Assembly: GCA_964490875.1 (NCBI GenBank)
Contig: CAZBEF010000005.1
Span: 62,001 to 126,000 of the forward strand
Direction of reading: 5' to 3'
Source of the DNA: CAYYYG01 sp964490875
GTDB lineage: Bacteria > Patescibacteriota > Microgenomatia > UBA1406 > GWC2-37-13
Length of the DNA stretch: 64,000 nucleotides
Part shown: positions 43,924-51,685 of the stretch, piece after piece
Layout: each line of letters begins with the position of its first letter
Numbering within the stretch: position 1 is the stretch's first letter
Notes under the pieces: model-generated
Told to the model about the DNA's origin: nothing
Databases searched by the model: none
The model's input: the letters and a program-made list of their open reading frames with translations, nothing else
Made by a program: the position numbers and the translations under genes

Positions 43924-44680
43924 TTGGAAAGAGTTGAATAGCTAACTGTTTTGCTTCAGAAAGAATGTTGTAATATTTTTCAGGTATAAGCGGCGCCGGC
44001 CTGACATGTCCGTACGCTTCTCCATTTTCAAAATCAATAAGAGTTTGAATTACATTTTCGTGTTCAACCGGAAGAAGCGCTGCCTGGACTTGCGCGGTTG
44101 CTTCGATAAGCGGCTGCGGTTTCGCGGTCATTTCTGCAATCGAAATAATTCTGCTTAAAGCAGGCAGATTCATCCGTACGGCACGGATTATTTCGCCACG
44201 GTCAAATTCTTCGGTTACAAAATGGGTTGTCGCTTCGGTAAATCTATCGTCTCCGGTTGCCCATAGATAGGCAAGCCGTGCGGCGGTAACCCGCGATCCG
44301 TACATTCCCCGTCCGCCGAAGTCAATATCACGGCCCGGATCAAGCGGCCCCGGATGCTGATTAATAATTCGTTTTCGATATGTTTCAACAACATTAGCCG
44401 GAGTCAAAGGCAGCCACCCATTTTGAGAAACCAGTTTTATATGGCGGTCTAAAAGTGCTTTTAACAATAGTTCGTTGAATCGCTGCGGTGATGAAAAGTC
44501 GGCCGGATTAATGACTTGAGTTTCTACGCCAAGATTTTGCGCCTTTTTAATTCCTCCGGCGTCTGGCCGGCTTGCTATAACAAGGATGGGTTCTATTTTT
44601 TTAAAGCGTTTATCACGGGCGGCTTTTATTACCGCTTCGGCCGTTGTTCCGCCGCCGGATATAAGGAGAGCTGTTTTCAT
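43916..44680 (-). CDS. purN: Phosphoribosylglycinamide formyltransferase
   Basis: PurN transfers a formyl group from formyl-tetrahydrofolate to GAR (step 3). The N-H-D catalytic set is visible as INQHPGPL and, after the variable loop, THFVTEEFDRGEII. The protein has 254 residues, about 40 more than E. coli PurN, because of a longer C-terminal helix region. It overlaps purF by 4 bp and purD by 8 bp. Confidence 0.88.
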   Translation of the reverse strand: MKTALLISGGGTTAEAVIKAARDKRFKKIEPILVIASRPDAGGIKKAQNLGVETQVINPADFSSPQRFNELLLKALLDRHIKLVSQNGWLPLTPANVVETYRKRIINQHPGPLDPGRDIDFGGRGMYGSRVTAARLAYLWATGDDRFTEATTHFVTEEFDRGEIIRAVRMNLPALSRIISIAEMTAKPQPLIEATAQVQAALLPVEHENVIQTLIDFENGEAYGHVRPAPLIPEKYYNILSEAKQLAIQLFPNG

Positions 44681-46269
44681 AGGGTAGTTTGTGTTGGTAC
44701 TTGCTCAAATTCGTCGAGAACAATGGGACGTTTTTTTATAAACGGTTTATGCAAAAAACTATTCGATGATTTTTGCATATGGGTATACTCTGAGAAATGT
44801 TTTCCATCATACTCGACCGGATATATCCCGGTTATACATCCGCCGCAGCCGCCGTTTCTGAGGAAAATTTCTTTTTCATTCTCAGGAACGGTAATCTTCC
44901 CGGAAAGCAGCCGCGCCCGGATAAAACCAACATGGCTGATGTAGTTTACACTTTTTGCTCCCAATTCGCGAGCTATTTTTTTTGGATCGCCATGTTGTCT
45001 GGCGGCTATGAGCTCTTCATGAGTCCGCAGACTTACCCCTAAATGGCATTTATGCTGCACCGGCGGAAACCCCACAATCCAATGAACCTCTTTCGCTCCC
45101 AAATCGAGAATTGCCTGGGTAATCTGCTGTGAAACATTGCCACGGACAATTGAGTCATCACCTAAAACTACAATTGCATTCTTCCACGCATCTTTATCGG
45201 GAACTAACGAAAGCTTCCCTAATACTTTTTTGCCGATTTTATTTTTTTCTTCATCGCCCATGAATAACCGTTTTTTGGCATTCGGATCATAGTGATCGCG
45301 AATTACCAACTGCCGGTATGGAAGCCGGAGTGCAGCCGCATAGCCAATGGCAACTGCAATTCCGGAATCGGGCAGTCCGATTACAAACGTGGCATTTTTA
45401 ATGGGAGATTCTTTTGCAATAGTCGTTCCGCATTTTTCTCGGAATGCATTTACCGAAAGCCAGGCGTCATCTTGTTTCTTTTCATGAACGGGAAGCAAAG
45501 AATCGGGACGGCTGAAATATGACCATTCAAAATCACAAAAATGGTGCATGCCGATCGATTCGCTGTTTAATATTGTCAGTCCCTGTTTGCTGAATTTGAT
45601 TACTTCTCCTTTTCGAACAGTGCGCTTAACAGGAAAATCAACCTTATCAAATGCGTGAGTTTCAGAAGCAATCATCCATGTATCTTCTTTTTTCCCTATT
45701 GAAAGCGGCCGGATGCCGAATGGATCGCGGGCGATGTACAGCACGTCATCAATGCCAATCACCAGATTATATGATCCTTTTGTTCTGGAAAGGATATTCA
45801 AAACTTTTTCATCCCAGTTTTTTCCTTCGGCATGATTCAATAGTTCGGTAAAGAGGTAGGTGTCGCTTATGCCTTCGGCAAGCGGTTTGCGGAGATTCTT
45901 TTTCATCTCATCAACTCCCGCAAATTCACCATTATGCGCAACCACAATCCGCTCGCCTGTTTTGGCGCGCACAGTGCAGGGCTGAAGATTTTTCTTTAAG
46001 TAATTCCCGAATGTTCCGTAACGGGTATGAATAAGAATCCAGCGCGATGGTTTGATAAACTTTTTGACAACCTTTGCCGTAAATATATCATGAAGTAAAC
46101 CGTTTCCTTTGTAGAGTTCTATTGCCTGTTTCGTCCGGAGCGCCATTCCGGCGCCATTTTGTCCGCGATGCTGTACTCCGTCGGCTGCCATGAGCGCAAC
46201 CGACACATTTTCTTTCATTCTCTCGTTATATAGCGCGACGATTCCACATTCTTCCTGCAATGATTTCAT
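44677..46269 (-). CDS. purF: Amidophosphoribosyltransferase
   Basis: PurF commits PRPP to purine synthesis. An N-terminal class II glutaminase begins at Cys8 of the chosen start (SLQEECGIVALYNE), implying removal of a short propeptide. The phosphoribosyltransferase domain has VVLGDDSIVRGN. C-terminal Cys residues (GGCGGC and the earlier HKC) suggest the Bacillus-type iron-sulfur cluster. The ATG at 46269 gives a normal short propeptide; an upstream start at 46296 would lengthen it needlessly. It heads the purF-N-D unit and lies behind a leader hairpin. Confidence 0.93.
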   Translation of the reverse strand: MKSLQEECGIVALYNERMKENVSVALMAADGVQHRGQNGAGMALRTKQAIELYKGNGLLHDIFTAKVVKKFIKPSRWILIHTRYGTFGNYLKKNLQPCTVRAKTGERIVVAHNGEFAGVDEMKKNLRKPLAEGISDTYLFTELLNHAEGKNWDEKVLNILSRTKGSYNLVIGIDDVLYIARDPFGIRPLSIGKKEDTWMIASETHAFDKVDFPVKRTVRKGEVIKFSKQGLTILNSESIGMHHFCDFEWSYFSRPDSLLPVHEKKQDDAWLSVNAFREKCGTTIAKESPIKNATFVIGLPDSGIAVAIGYAAALRLPYRQLVIRDHYDPNAKKRLFMGDEEKNKIGKKVLGKLSLVPDKDAWKNAIVVLGDDSIVRGNVSQQITQAILDLGAKEVHWIVGFPPVQHKCHLGVSLRTHEELIAARQHGDPKKIARELGAKSVNYISHVGFIRARLLSGKITVPENEKEIFLRNGGCGGCITGIYPVEYDGKHFSEYTHMQKSSNSFLHKPFIKKRPIVLDEFEQVPTQTTL

Positions 46270-46299
46270 ATATGAATGTACGTATATGTTACACACATT

Positions 46300-46330
46300 A
46301 AAAAAGCCCGCTCATCGGCGGGCTGGTTTT
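46300..46330 (-). terminator. Terminator hairpin in the purF leader
   Basis: AGCCCGC (46305-46311) pairs with GCGGGCT (46318-46324). On the minus strand it is followed by TTTTTT and then purF 30 bp later. It would stop transcripts entering from upstream, so it is either a terminator of a divergent antisense transcript or an attenuator. Confidence 0.75.
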
Positions 46331-46366
46331 TACAATTTATATACAATTGTAGCTGCATATATAAGT

Positions 46367-46400
46367 CATACATTCTTAAGATGTATGTGAAATATTCACA
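46367..46400. promoter_or_regulatory. Two overlapping palindromes between purF and trxA
   Basis: CATACAT-N7-ATGTATG spans 46367-46387 around CTTAAG, and TGTGAA-ATA-TTCACA spans 46386-46400. Both sit in the divergent spacer and look like operators. Confidence 0.45.
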
Positions 46401-46457
46401 ACTATACTAAAATTTTTACCTTCATGCAATGTGAAAGTTTGTTTGTGATCTTTGAAC

Positions 46458-46486
46458 TTTACTTTTTGAAAATCAAAAGCTACAAT
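46458..46486 (+). promoter_or_regulatory. trxA promoter
   Basis: TTTACT (46458-46463) and TACAAT (46481-46486) are 17 bp apart, with a leader of about 26 nt. Confidence 0.5.
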
Positions 46487-46517
46487 TAGTGGTACATTAT
46501 TTTATTCATACATTATT

Positions 46518-46841
46518 ATGGCAACAACAGATATCATGCAGGCAGATTTTCAGAAGGAAGTACTCGATTATAAGGGGGTTGTATTTGTCGACTTTCATGC
46601 TGAATGGTGCGGCCCTTGCAAAATGACCGAGCCTATCATCGAAGAAATTTCTAATGAAATGAAGGATGTCAAGTTTGTAAAAATTGATGTCGATGCCAAT
46701 CAGGAGCTTTCTGCTCAATATTCAGTCTTTTCCATCCCGACATTTATGATCTTCAAAAATGGTGTAGTTGCCAATCAGTTTGTCGGTGCCATGGGAAAAG
46801 AAAAGTTTGTAGAGGAAATAAAGAAAGTTACTACTTCTTAA
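46518..46841 (+). CDS. trxA: Thioredoxin
   Basis: A 107-residue thioredoxin with the redox motif WCGPCKM, the cis-proline segment SIPTFMIF and the closing GAMGKEKFVEEI. It reduces cytoplasmic disulfides and could serve NrdJ, which recycles active-site Cys residues through a C-terminal Cys pair. It is a single-gene unit on the plus strand. Confidence 0.94.
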   Translation: MATTDIMQADFQKEVLDYKGVVFVDFHAEWCGPCKMTEPIIEEISNEMKDVKFVKIDVDANQELSAQYSVFSIPTFMIFKNGVVANQFVGAMGKEKFVEEIKKVTTS

Positions 46842-46844
46842 ATT

Positions 46845-47303
46845 TTATTTTCCGAGATCTTTCCCTATCATACGGAAGAAATTTGCGACGATATTTTTAT
46901 GTGTTGATTGAATCGAACCTTTTGACTGATAAATCAGATATTGTGTAAATTCTCCAAGCCAGCGGATAGATTCAGATAATGGTGAATTTAATGCTGCCGG
47001 CAGTTTACTTTCATCAAGAGGAAGCTTTAATTTCTGATAAGTAGAAAACGAAGAAGTAGCGTTGGTGGTGACTCCCATTTTTTGCAAATCAGGTGGAATC
47101 TGCGGTACATCTTTTTTTACTTCAACATGAGGCTGTACCTGTTTATCGGTTATTTCATGTTCAACCACTTCGTGAATTTCTACATGATCTTTTGATGGTG
47201 AAAATGGTTCGGACTCCGGAGGGCGTGAATGCTGTGGCGCTGCCGGTTTTGTGTTCTGAGAAGGCACCATGTGGCTCACCGATGTGTGGTTTTTAGGATC
47301 CAT
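46845..47303 (-). CDS. Hypothetical Pro/His-rich protein
   Basis: The 152-residue protein has a disordered, Pro/His/Glu-rich N-terminal half (about 1-90) and a helical C-terminal half (SESIRWLGEFTQYLIYQSKGS and NIVANFFRMIGKDLGK). I do not recognise it. It lies 18 bp after the riboswitch-controlled zinc-ribbon gene and is probably transcribed with it. Confidence 0.5.
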   Translation of the reverse strand: MDPKNHTSVSHMVPSQNTKPAAPQHSRPPESEPFSPSKDHVEIHEVVEHEITDKQVQPHVEVKKDVPQIPPDLQKMGVTTNATSSFSTYQKLKLPLDESKLPAALNSPLSESIRWLGEFTQYLIYQSKGSIQSTHKNIVANFFRMIGKDLGK

Positions 47304-47321
47304 AGATTGATTGTATCAAAT

Positions 47322-48614
47322 TTAGCATTTTATACCTGTCATTTCAGCGTATTTTTCTTTTGAGAGTTTGCAATGCGGGCAGGTATCAAATCCTTTTCCC
47401 GAAGGAATTGGCTTTCCACAGCCGCCTTGTTTTTTATCAGGGCAATGAAAATGTTTTTCCCTATGATTGCAGCCCATTTTTTCACATGAAGAAGAAGTCA
47501 TTATTCCGACCGATGTTAAAACATCCTGCTGCCATAGTCTTCCCTGTGAAGTAAATGGATTTAACACCGTGCCAGGATTCATAAGCGAGGTGACTGAACT
47601 TATATCTCCCAATAGCGCATCTAATTCGTTTACTGTAATAGTACTGCCTCCGCACGAACCCGCCAGTTCTATTTTCCCTATATTATGTGCCAGTGCATAA
47701 TATTTCATTGTTAAAAAATAAGCGCGATCCACAATGTCTTTTGACCAGGTATTGCCGTATTGTGTTTGAAGTTCTGCAATGACTTTTTCAACAATCTTCT
47801 CTGATGGTTTTCTTCCCTGATACGCATCGTCTACTTTGGCGTATAAATCGTGCATAATATCATGTACTGTATAAGATTTTTTTGACTTATTAGTATGTAA
47901 AACTTCTCCGCCGAATCTAGATGTAAGGGTGTTTACATATTGATCTATACTCAAACCCGTAACAACCGGACTTCGTAGGTAATACAACACTCGCGAAGCC
48001 TGAAGTAAGTCGGCATGAGTAAATGTGTTGTTTAGTTGTCCGGAATCTTTTAATTGCTGAAGATATGGATCGAAATATCCTGTTTTAGGTGGTTTAAGCC
48101 CGAACTCTTCCATCATGTGTACAGCAAGATCCTCATTGGATGCAGTAATCGCTGAAGCAAAAATTTTATCCTGATTTCTATCGTAAACCATATGATAAAA
48201 CTGTATGGTATCGTAACTAATTTTGTTGAAGCTGTTTTCCGGATTATTATCGAAACCTGCCTTACCAGCAAGGCTTAAGGAAAGAACCATTTTCCCCGGA
48301 TATAGTCGGGCAAGCAGAGTACTGTTCTGAAATGCTTCGAGCGGTGCGTTCCCCCGTTCTCCCGGATCAAACTGTTTTTCCATAGAAAATTCTTCTGTTC
48401 TTTTTTTATCGCTATACACTTTATCCGATCCATTCTTTCCGAAATATAATTCATACGGAGAAGAAACAGGGTCGTCTTTAAGGACTTCATGAGTAAGTGA
48501 TGCAAGATTGTTTGTTAGTTCTTGAATAGCTGTTTCCGGAGATTTTTGTTGAATAGCTTGTAGTCGTTCTGCTTCTTTTGCTCCGTCAAAGCCAAATCTG
48601 GCAAGTTCTGTCAT
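47322..48614 (-). CDS. Orphan zinc-ribbon protein under cobalamin riboswitch control
   Basis: A 430-residue protein that I do not recognise. The N-terminal 330 residues are mostly helical and have no signal peptide or membrane helix. The C-terminus carries a dense metal-binding cluster (about residues 360-430): CEKMGCNHREKHFHCPD, GGCGKPIPSG and CPHCKLSK. An ATG at 48704 in the same frame lies inside the riboswitch, so the start is set at 48614, where AGGGA precedes the ATG by about 5 nt. Riboswitch control suggests a role in cobalamin acquisition, handling or replacement. This is inference. Confidence 0.7.
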   Translation of the reverse strand: MTELARFGFDGAKEAERLQAIQQKSPETAIQELTNNLASLTHEVLKDDPVSSPYELYFGKNGSDKVYSDKKRTEEFSMEKQFDPGERGNAPLEAFQNSTLLARLYPGKMVLSLSLAGKAGFDNNPENSFNKISYDTIQFYHMVYDRNQDKIFASAITASNEDLAVHMMEEFGLKPPKTGYFDPYLQQLKDSGQLNNTFTHADLLQASRVLYYLRSPVVTGLSIDQYVNTLTSRFGGEVLHTNKSKKSYTVHDIMHDLYAKVDDAYQGRKPSEKIVEKVIAELQTQYGNTWSKDIVDRAYFLTMKYYALAHNIGKIELAGSCGGSTITVNELDALLGDISSVTSLMNPGTVLNPFTSQGRLWQQDVLTSVGIMTSSSCEKMGCNHREKHFHCPDKKQGGCGKPIPSGKGFDTCPHCKLSKEKYAEMTGIKC

Positions 48615-48735
48615 ACTATTCCCTGCTCGGGGTACATGGCTAGTTGGTCTTCGGACTCTCCACCATACGTGGATTACCGCTGCGGCACAGTCGCCGATTT
48701 GCACGGCGTTCCCAAACTTTCGCTACTCTAGCCAA
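48615..48735 (-). promoter_or_regulatory. Cobalamin riboswitch
   Basis: On the minus strand GGCTAG (48728-48733) closes a P1 stem with CTAGCC (48638-48643). Between them lie TTTGGGAA, a stem CGCCG-tgcaaat-CGGCG, GACTGTGCCGCAGCGGTAA, a stem TCCAC/GTGGA, and the B12-box-like AGTCCGAAGACC. This order matches the cobalamin aptamer in its compact form. Downstream, CCC-CGAGCA-GGG (48621-48632) forms a hairpin whose 3' arm holds the Shine-Dalgarno AGGGA, so translation control by loop-loop pairing is likely. The identification is by conserved motifs seen by eye. Confidence 0.88.
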
Positions 48736-48753
48736 AACTTAACAATTGTTTCT

Positions 48754-48759
48754 ATTATA
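48754..48759 (-). promoter_or_regulatory. -10 box before the riboswitch
   Basis: TATAAT overlaps the stop codon of the DUF6580-like gene and ends about 20 nt before the aptamer, giving the riboswitch gene its own start. No good -35 is seen. Confidence 0.4.
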
Positions 48760-49285
48760 TTCTAGATTTTGCTGAACTTCGTAAGAAATGAGGGACAACA
48801 GAATTGATGAATCGATATCCATAAAAGAAAATAAAACTATACAGTACATCACTCAGAACTGTGTTTCGGAAGAATGGAATACCCATGGCATATGACTGCA
48901 TGAGTCCTGAGAAATTTTTTGCGTACATGGTGCTTAAGGCCCAGACGCCGAAGTTAGTTACAATAAAAAATAAGAGAGAAGAAAGAAGAGAGACCATGAT
49001 TAATCGTCCAGTATTGGTTTTATGTTTTAATATTAATCCCATCATAATTATCAGAATGAAGCTGATGTATACCACTGGGGTTGTTGCGTCGAATCCGAGA
49101 AAAATATCAGATATAACCATGGCTGAAATCGGGAGAATGAAGCGGGATTTTTTGTCTAAGTGTGCGCCGGCAAAAAGGGCAAGCGCGCCGATTGGGGCAA
49201 AGTTCGGCGGATGAGGTAACAGCCGCATAATGGCTGCGGTGATAATGATTAAAGCGGGAATATAGAATTGTTGAATATGTTTCAT
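48755..49285 (-). CDS. DUF6580-like membrane protein (ECF S-component-like)
   Basis: A 176-residue protein with about five to six membrane helices. The start IPALIIITAAIMRLLPHPPNFAPIGALALFAGAHL and the following ISAMVISDIFLGF match the DUF6580 family, which resembles substrate-binding S components of ECF vitamin transporters. The neighbours (adenosyltransferase, transcobalamin-C-like protein, cobalamin riboswitch) suggest cobalamin or a precursor as substrate, which is inference. No ECF ATPase or T component is in the window. Confidence 0.65.
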   Translation of the reverse strand: MKHIQQFYIPALIIITAAIMRLLPHPPNFAPIGALALFAGAHLDKKSRFILPISAMVISDIFLGFDATTPVVYISFILIIMMGLILKHKTNTGRLIMVSLLSSLLFFIVTNFGVWALSTMYAKNFSGLMQSYAMGIPFFRNTVLSDVLYSFIFFYGYRFINSVVPHFLRSSAKSRI

Positions 49286-49295
49286 AGTCTTATTT

Positions 49296-49390
49296 TTCGC
49301 TCGTAATCGAAAATTTATTCGTGAGTTAACTCGTCGCTAGTGTCGGCTCCTCAAACAGCAACTCACTCATAAATTTTGATTACTTCGCTC
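49296..49390. repeat. TTCGCTC-bounded hairpin repeat, copy R8
   Basis: Outer arms GTAATC (49303-49308)/GATTAC (49378-49383) and inner arms GTGAGTT (49321-49327)/AACTCAC (49360-49366). It differs from R6 by paired changes in both stems. Confidence 0.85.
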
Positions 49391-49422
49391 ATTAAAAATA
49401 ATCGAGAGGATAGAATCTCTCT

Positions 49423-49842
49423 TTAATAATTTTCGATTTTCCATTCAATAGCATCATTGTTTTTGATTATGTACGAGCCGGCGCCGAGTTCGGCTTGTTT
49501 GCCGTTTACATAAAACGCCCAGAATTCGCGTTTTTGTTGGTCGGCTTTTCTCCCGTTTATCTCGACAACAAATGCGTTCTTCCCTTCACCCTCTGTTTGT
49601 ATGGTGGTTGTTTTGTGTAAAAGATCTAAGGCGGTTTTGCCGTTTTCGATTGTTAGTTTTTGATTTTTTAAAATGGCACCTTCGGGAGCAGTTGCTTTTT
49701 GCTGAATAGTAATTTTCTGCATTACCTTTTCTGTTGTTGCTCCTTTAACTTTTGGTTGAGATGCATTATTAACGTTGAAAGCAATAATTCCGAAAAAGAT
49801 GAGTATGAACATGGCGATAGTTGGCGCGATAGCTTTTTTCAT
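49423..49842 (-). CDS. DUF4430 / transcobalamin C-terminal-like exported protein
   Basis: A 139-residue protein with an N-terminal signal or anchor helix (about 5-25). The mature domain has the DUF4430 pattern: TALDLLHK, FVVEINGRKADQQKREFWAFYVNGK, then GSYIIKNNDAIEWKIENY. This fold is related to the C-terminal cobalamin-binding domain of transcobalamin. It lies 4 bp after the adenosyltransferase gene. A surface B12-binding role is a reasonable inference but not proven. Confidence 0.72.
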   Translation of the reverse strand: MKKAIAPTIAMFILIFFGIIAFNVNNASQPKVKGATTEKVMQKITIQQKATAPEGAILKNQKLTIENGKTALDLLHKTTTIQTEGEGKNAFVVEINGRKADQQKREFWAFYVNGKQAELGAGSYIIKNNDAIEWKIENY

Positions 49843-49846
49843 GGTT

Positions 49847-50371
49847 TTAGGTAATTAGTTCGTGTTCCCTATTATACCAGCGTGCATAGGTAAACAAGAG
49901 ATCTGATAATCGGTTTAAATACTGAATAATGAGCAATAAGGTTTTTTCTTCAATTTTTTTTGTTTGCTGAAGCGCCACCACATTTCGTTCGGCGCGGCGA
50001 CAGATAGTGCGGACAATATGAAACCAAACCGAAAGCTCTGTTCCTCCGGGTAATATGAATCGGTTGAGTTTGGGGAGTTTTTTTTCGAGTGTGTCGATTG
50101 TTTGTTCAAATAATGTGATTCTTGGGGAAAGTGATTCTATAGGACTTTTGTATCCGGCTAAATCTCCCATTATTTGGTAGAGGTCTTTTTGAATAGTGGT
50201 GAAGAATGTCTGTTCTTTTTTGGATTGTATTTTTACACAGATCATGCCGAGGAAGCTCGTTAGTTCGTCTATCGTTCCGTATGCTTCGATTTGGATATTG
50301 GCTTTTGAGAGGCGTTTGCCGCCAAAGAGTGATGTGGTTCCTTTGTCTCCGGTTTTTGTATAAATTGGCAT
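49847..50371 (-). CDS. pduO: PduO-type cob(I)alamin adenosyltransferase
   Basis: It makes adenosylcobalamin from ATP and reduced cobalamin. The N-terminus IYTKTGDKGTTSLFGG is the ATP-binding loop, EAYGTIDELTSFLG follows, and RRAERNVVAL carries the conserved cobalamin-site Arg/Glu region. The start at 50371 (MPIYTKTG) matches family members; in-frame ATGs at 50383 and 50428 lie inside a palindromic repeat. Its product is the cofactor of NrdJ encoded 1.4 kb upstream. Confidence 0.92.
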   Translation of the reverse strand: MPIYTKTGDKGTTSLFGGKRLSKANIQIEAYGTIDELTSFLGMICVKIQSKKEQTFFTTIQKDLYQIMGDLAGYKSPIESLSPRITLFEQTIDTLEKKLPKLNRFILPGGTELSVWFHIVRTICRRAERNVVALQQTKKIEEKTLLLIIQYLNRLSDLLFTYARWYNREHELIT

Positions 50372-50378
50372 AGGTATT

Positions 50379-50426
50379 GTCATCCTCGTCCTCGGTCCGA
50401 TTTCATCGAGACCGTGACGGGGATCC
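50379..50426 (-). repeat. GTCATCCT...GGATCC palindrome, copy D2, at the pduO start
   Basis: CGGTC pairs with GACCG and ATCCTCGTC with GACGGGGAT. The element ends in GAGGATGAC on the minus strand, which supplies a GAGG Shine-Dalgarno for pduO. Confidence 0.6.
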
Positions 50427-50439
50427 ATAAATTTACTAA

Positions 50440-51156
50440 TTATTTTACACCGATGCTGAGAACTAATAGTTGAACAATTAAGGATGCTATTTGAGCGAAT
50501 TCAGCTCCTCTGGTAAGCAGAATTCCTCCTAACCTCTTAAATTTGTTTTCATTTCCTTCAATTGCTGAAATTTTTAACTCTTGGATTATCGTTTCTACTT
50601 CTTTCTTATCAGACGCATTATAATTTTGTTCAACTTCGGATTCTAGTTGGGAAACTAAATTCTGTATTTTAACTATATTTTGAATGATAGGGCTATTATT
50701 TCCATGAGTCGAATAGCTTCTACCACCATCAGCACTTATTCGCGCAGAATCAGTAATATTTACAACTTGACCATTTATGTATACAGTCCCTCCTCCACCA
50801 GGTTGCCCGGGTCTTCCGGCTTCTCCAAACATTAGCTTTGGGCTATTGTCTATAACGTCTAGACTACTGAAATCATACCTACTCCATTCAGCAGTTTTCC
50901 GAGCTAAAAATTGATTTATTTCTTGAGCTGCCTTTTTCCTCTCCTCACGAGATCCAGATAGGCCAACGGTTTTGCTTAATCTAACAAACTCATGATAATC
51001 ATTTTCATCGAGATTTTTTAGAACAGAAGCCACATCTGCAAGCCAATGTTGATTATCTTTTTGGTTTGGGAAGCCGTAGAGTCGATTTACATCTATTTTT
51101 TTATAAAGATGAGACAGTTCATTTACTAATTTTTCCTTTTTCTCAGAATTTTTCAT
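50440..51156 (-). CDS. Hypothetical protein with Gly-rich middle and hydrophobic C-terminus
   Basis: The 238-residue protein has a charged helical N-terminal part (about 1-95), a Gly-rich stretch GEAGRPGQPGGGGTVYING (about 113-130), a predicted coiled segment (IIQNIVKIQNLVSQLESEVEQ) and a hydrophobic C-terminal helix (FAQIASLIVQLLVLSIG). I do not recognise it. It is more AT rich than its neighbours and pairs with the next unknown gene, 13 bp apart, which hints at a small accessory cassette. Confidence 0.55.
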   Translation of the reverse strand: MKNSEKKEKLVNELSHLYKKIDVNRLYGFPNQKDNQHWLADVASVLKNLDENDYHEFVRLSKTVGLSGSREERKKAAQEINQFLARKTAEWSRYDFSSLDVIDNSPKLMFGEAGRPGQPGGGGTVYINGQVVNITDSARISADGGRSYSTHGNNSPIIQNIVKIQNLVSQLESEVEQNYNASDKKEVETIIQELKISAIEGNENKFKRLGGILLTRGAEFAQIASLIVQLLVLSIGVK

Positions 51157-51169
51157 AAATTAATTTTTT

Positions 51170-51568
51170 CTACTCATTTTCTTCGTTAATAATTTTGTCA
51201 ATAAATTTCCCCACCCACTTCGGAGACTGATTACTTATGCTTGATGGGAGTGATGATGACCAATGATTTGGGATTTTTAATTTTTCAGTCTCTTTTACTC
51301 TTACCAAATTTGCTGTTCCCGTAGACCATAGAACCCATTGATCTCGATTAAGAGGTAAAGGGTCAATTGGATCAAGTCTCCATCTATCGATGGTTCCAAA
51401 AGCAATACTTGGCAGAGAAGTGTAAGAGACACTACCTGCCCAAGAATAAAGTTGTGAGGTATTAGGTCCAGAAATAATATTTACAGGTGAAATTGTGCCA
51501 AAACTTCTTTGTAAATTGGGTTGAAAGATACTTACGCAACTAGTAAAACTTATTAATTTATCTTTCAT
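51170..51568 (-). CDS. Hypothetical protein
   Basis: A 132-residue soluble protein rich in Ser, Trp and Pro (RWRLDPIDPLPLNRDQWVLWSTG). No known motif is seen. It resembles a substrate-like or structural protein more than an enzyme. It lies 13 bp upstream of the Gly-rich protein gene and near a fragment of the TTCGCTC repeat family. Confidence 0.45.
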   Translation of the reverse strand: MKDKLISFTSCVSIFQPNLQRSFGTISPVNIISGPNTSQLYSWAGSVSYTSLPSIAFGTIDRWRLDPIDPLPLNRDQWVLWSTGTANLVRVKETEKLKIPNHWSSSLPSSISNQSPKWVGKFIDKIINEENE

Positions 51569-51630
51569 ATTCTTGCCTGGTTAAAATTAGATAATTTAGC
51601 TGTCGAGTCAGACTGTGGTCATGCCGTTCA

Positions 51631-51656
51631 AATCGCAAAAGAATTGTATCTTCGCT
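51631..51656. repeat. Right-end fragment of a TTCGCTC-bounded repeat
   Basis: TCGCAAAAGAATTGTATCTTCGC matches the right half of copies R1 and R5. No left half is present. Confidence 0.5.
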
Positions 51657-51685
51657 TTTTAATTTTTGATAAATATTTACGAAAT

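Noticed and set aside
48615..48704. Coding extension of the zinc-ribbon gene to an ATG at 48704
   Set aside because: The extension lies inside the cobalamin aptamer, its residues look random (many Trp, Arg and Cys), and a proper Shine-Dalgarno precedes the ATG at 48614.
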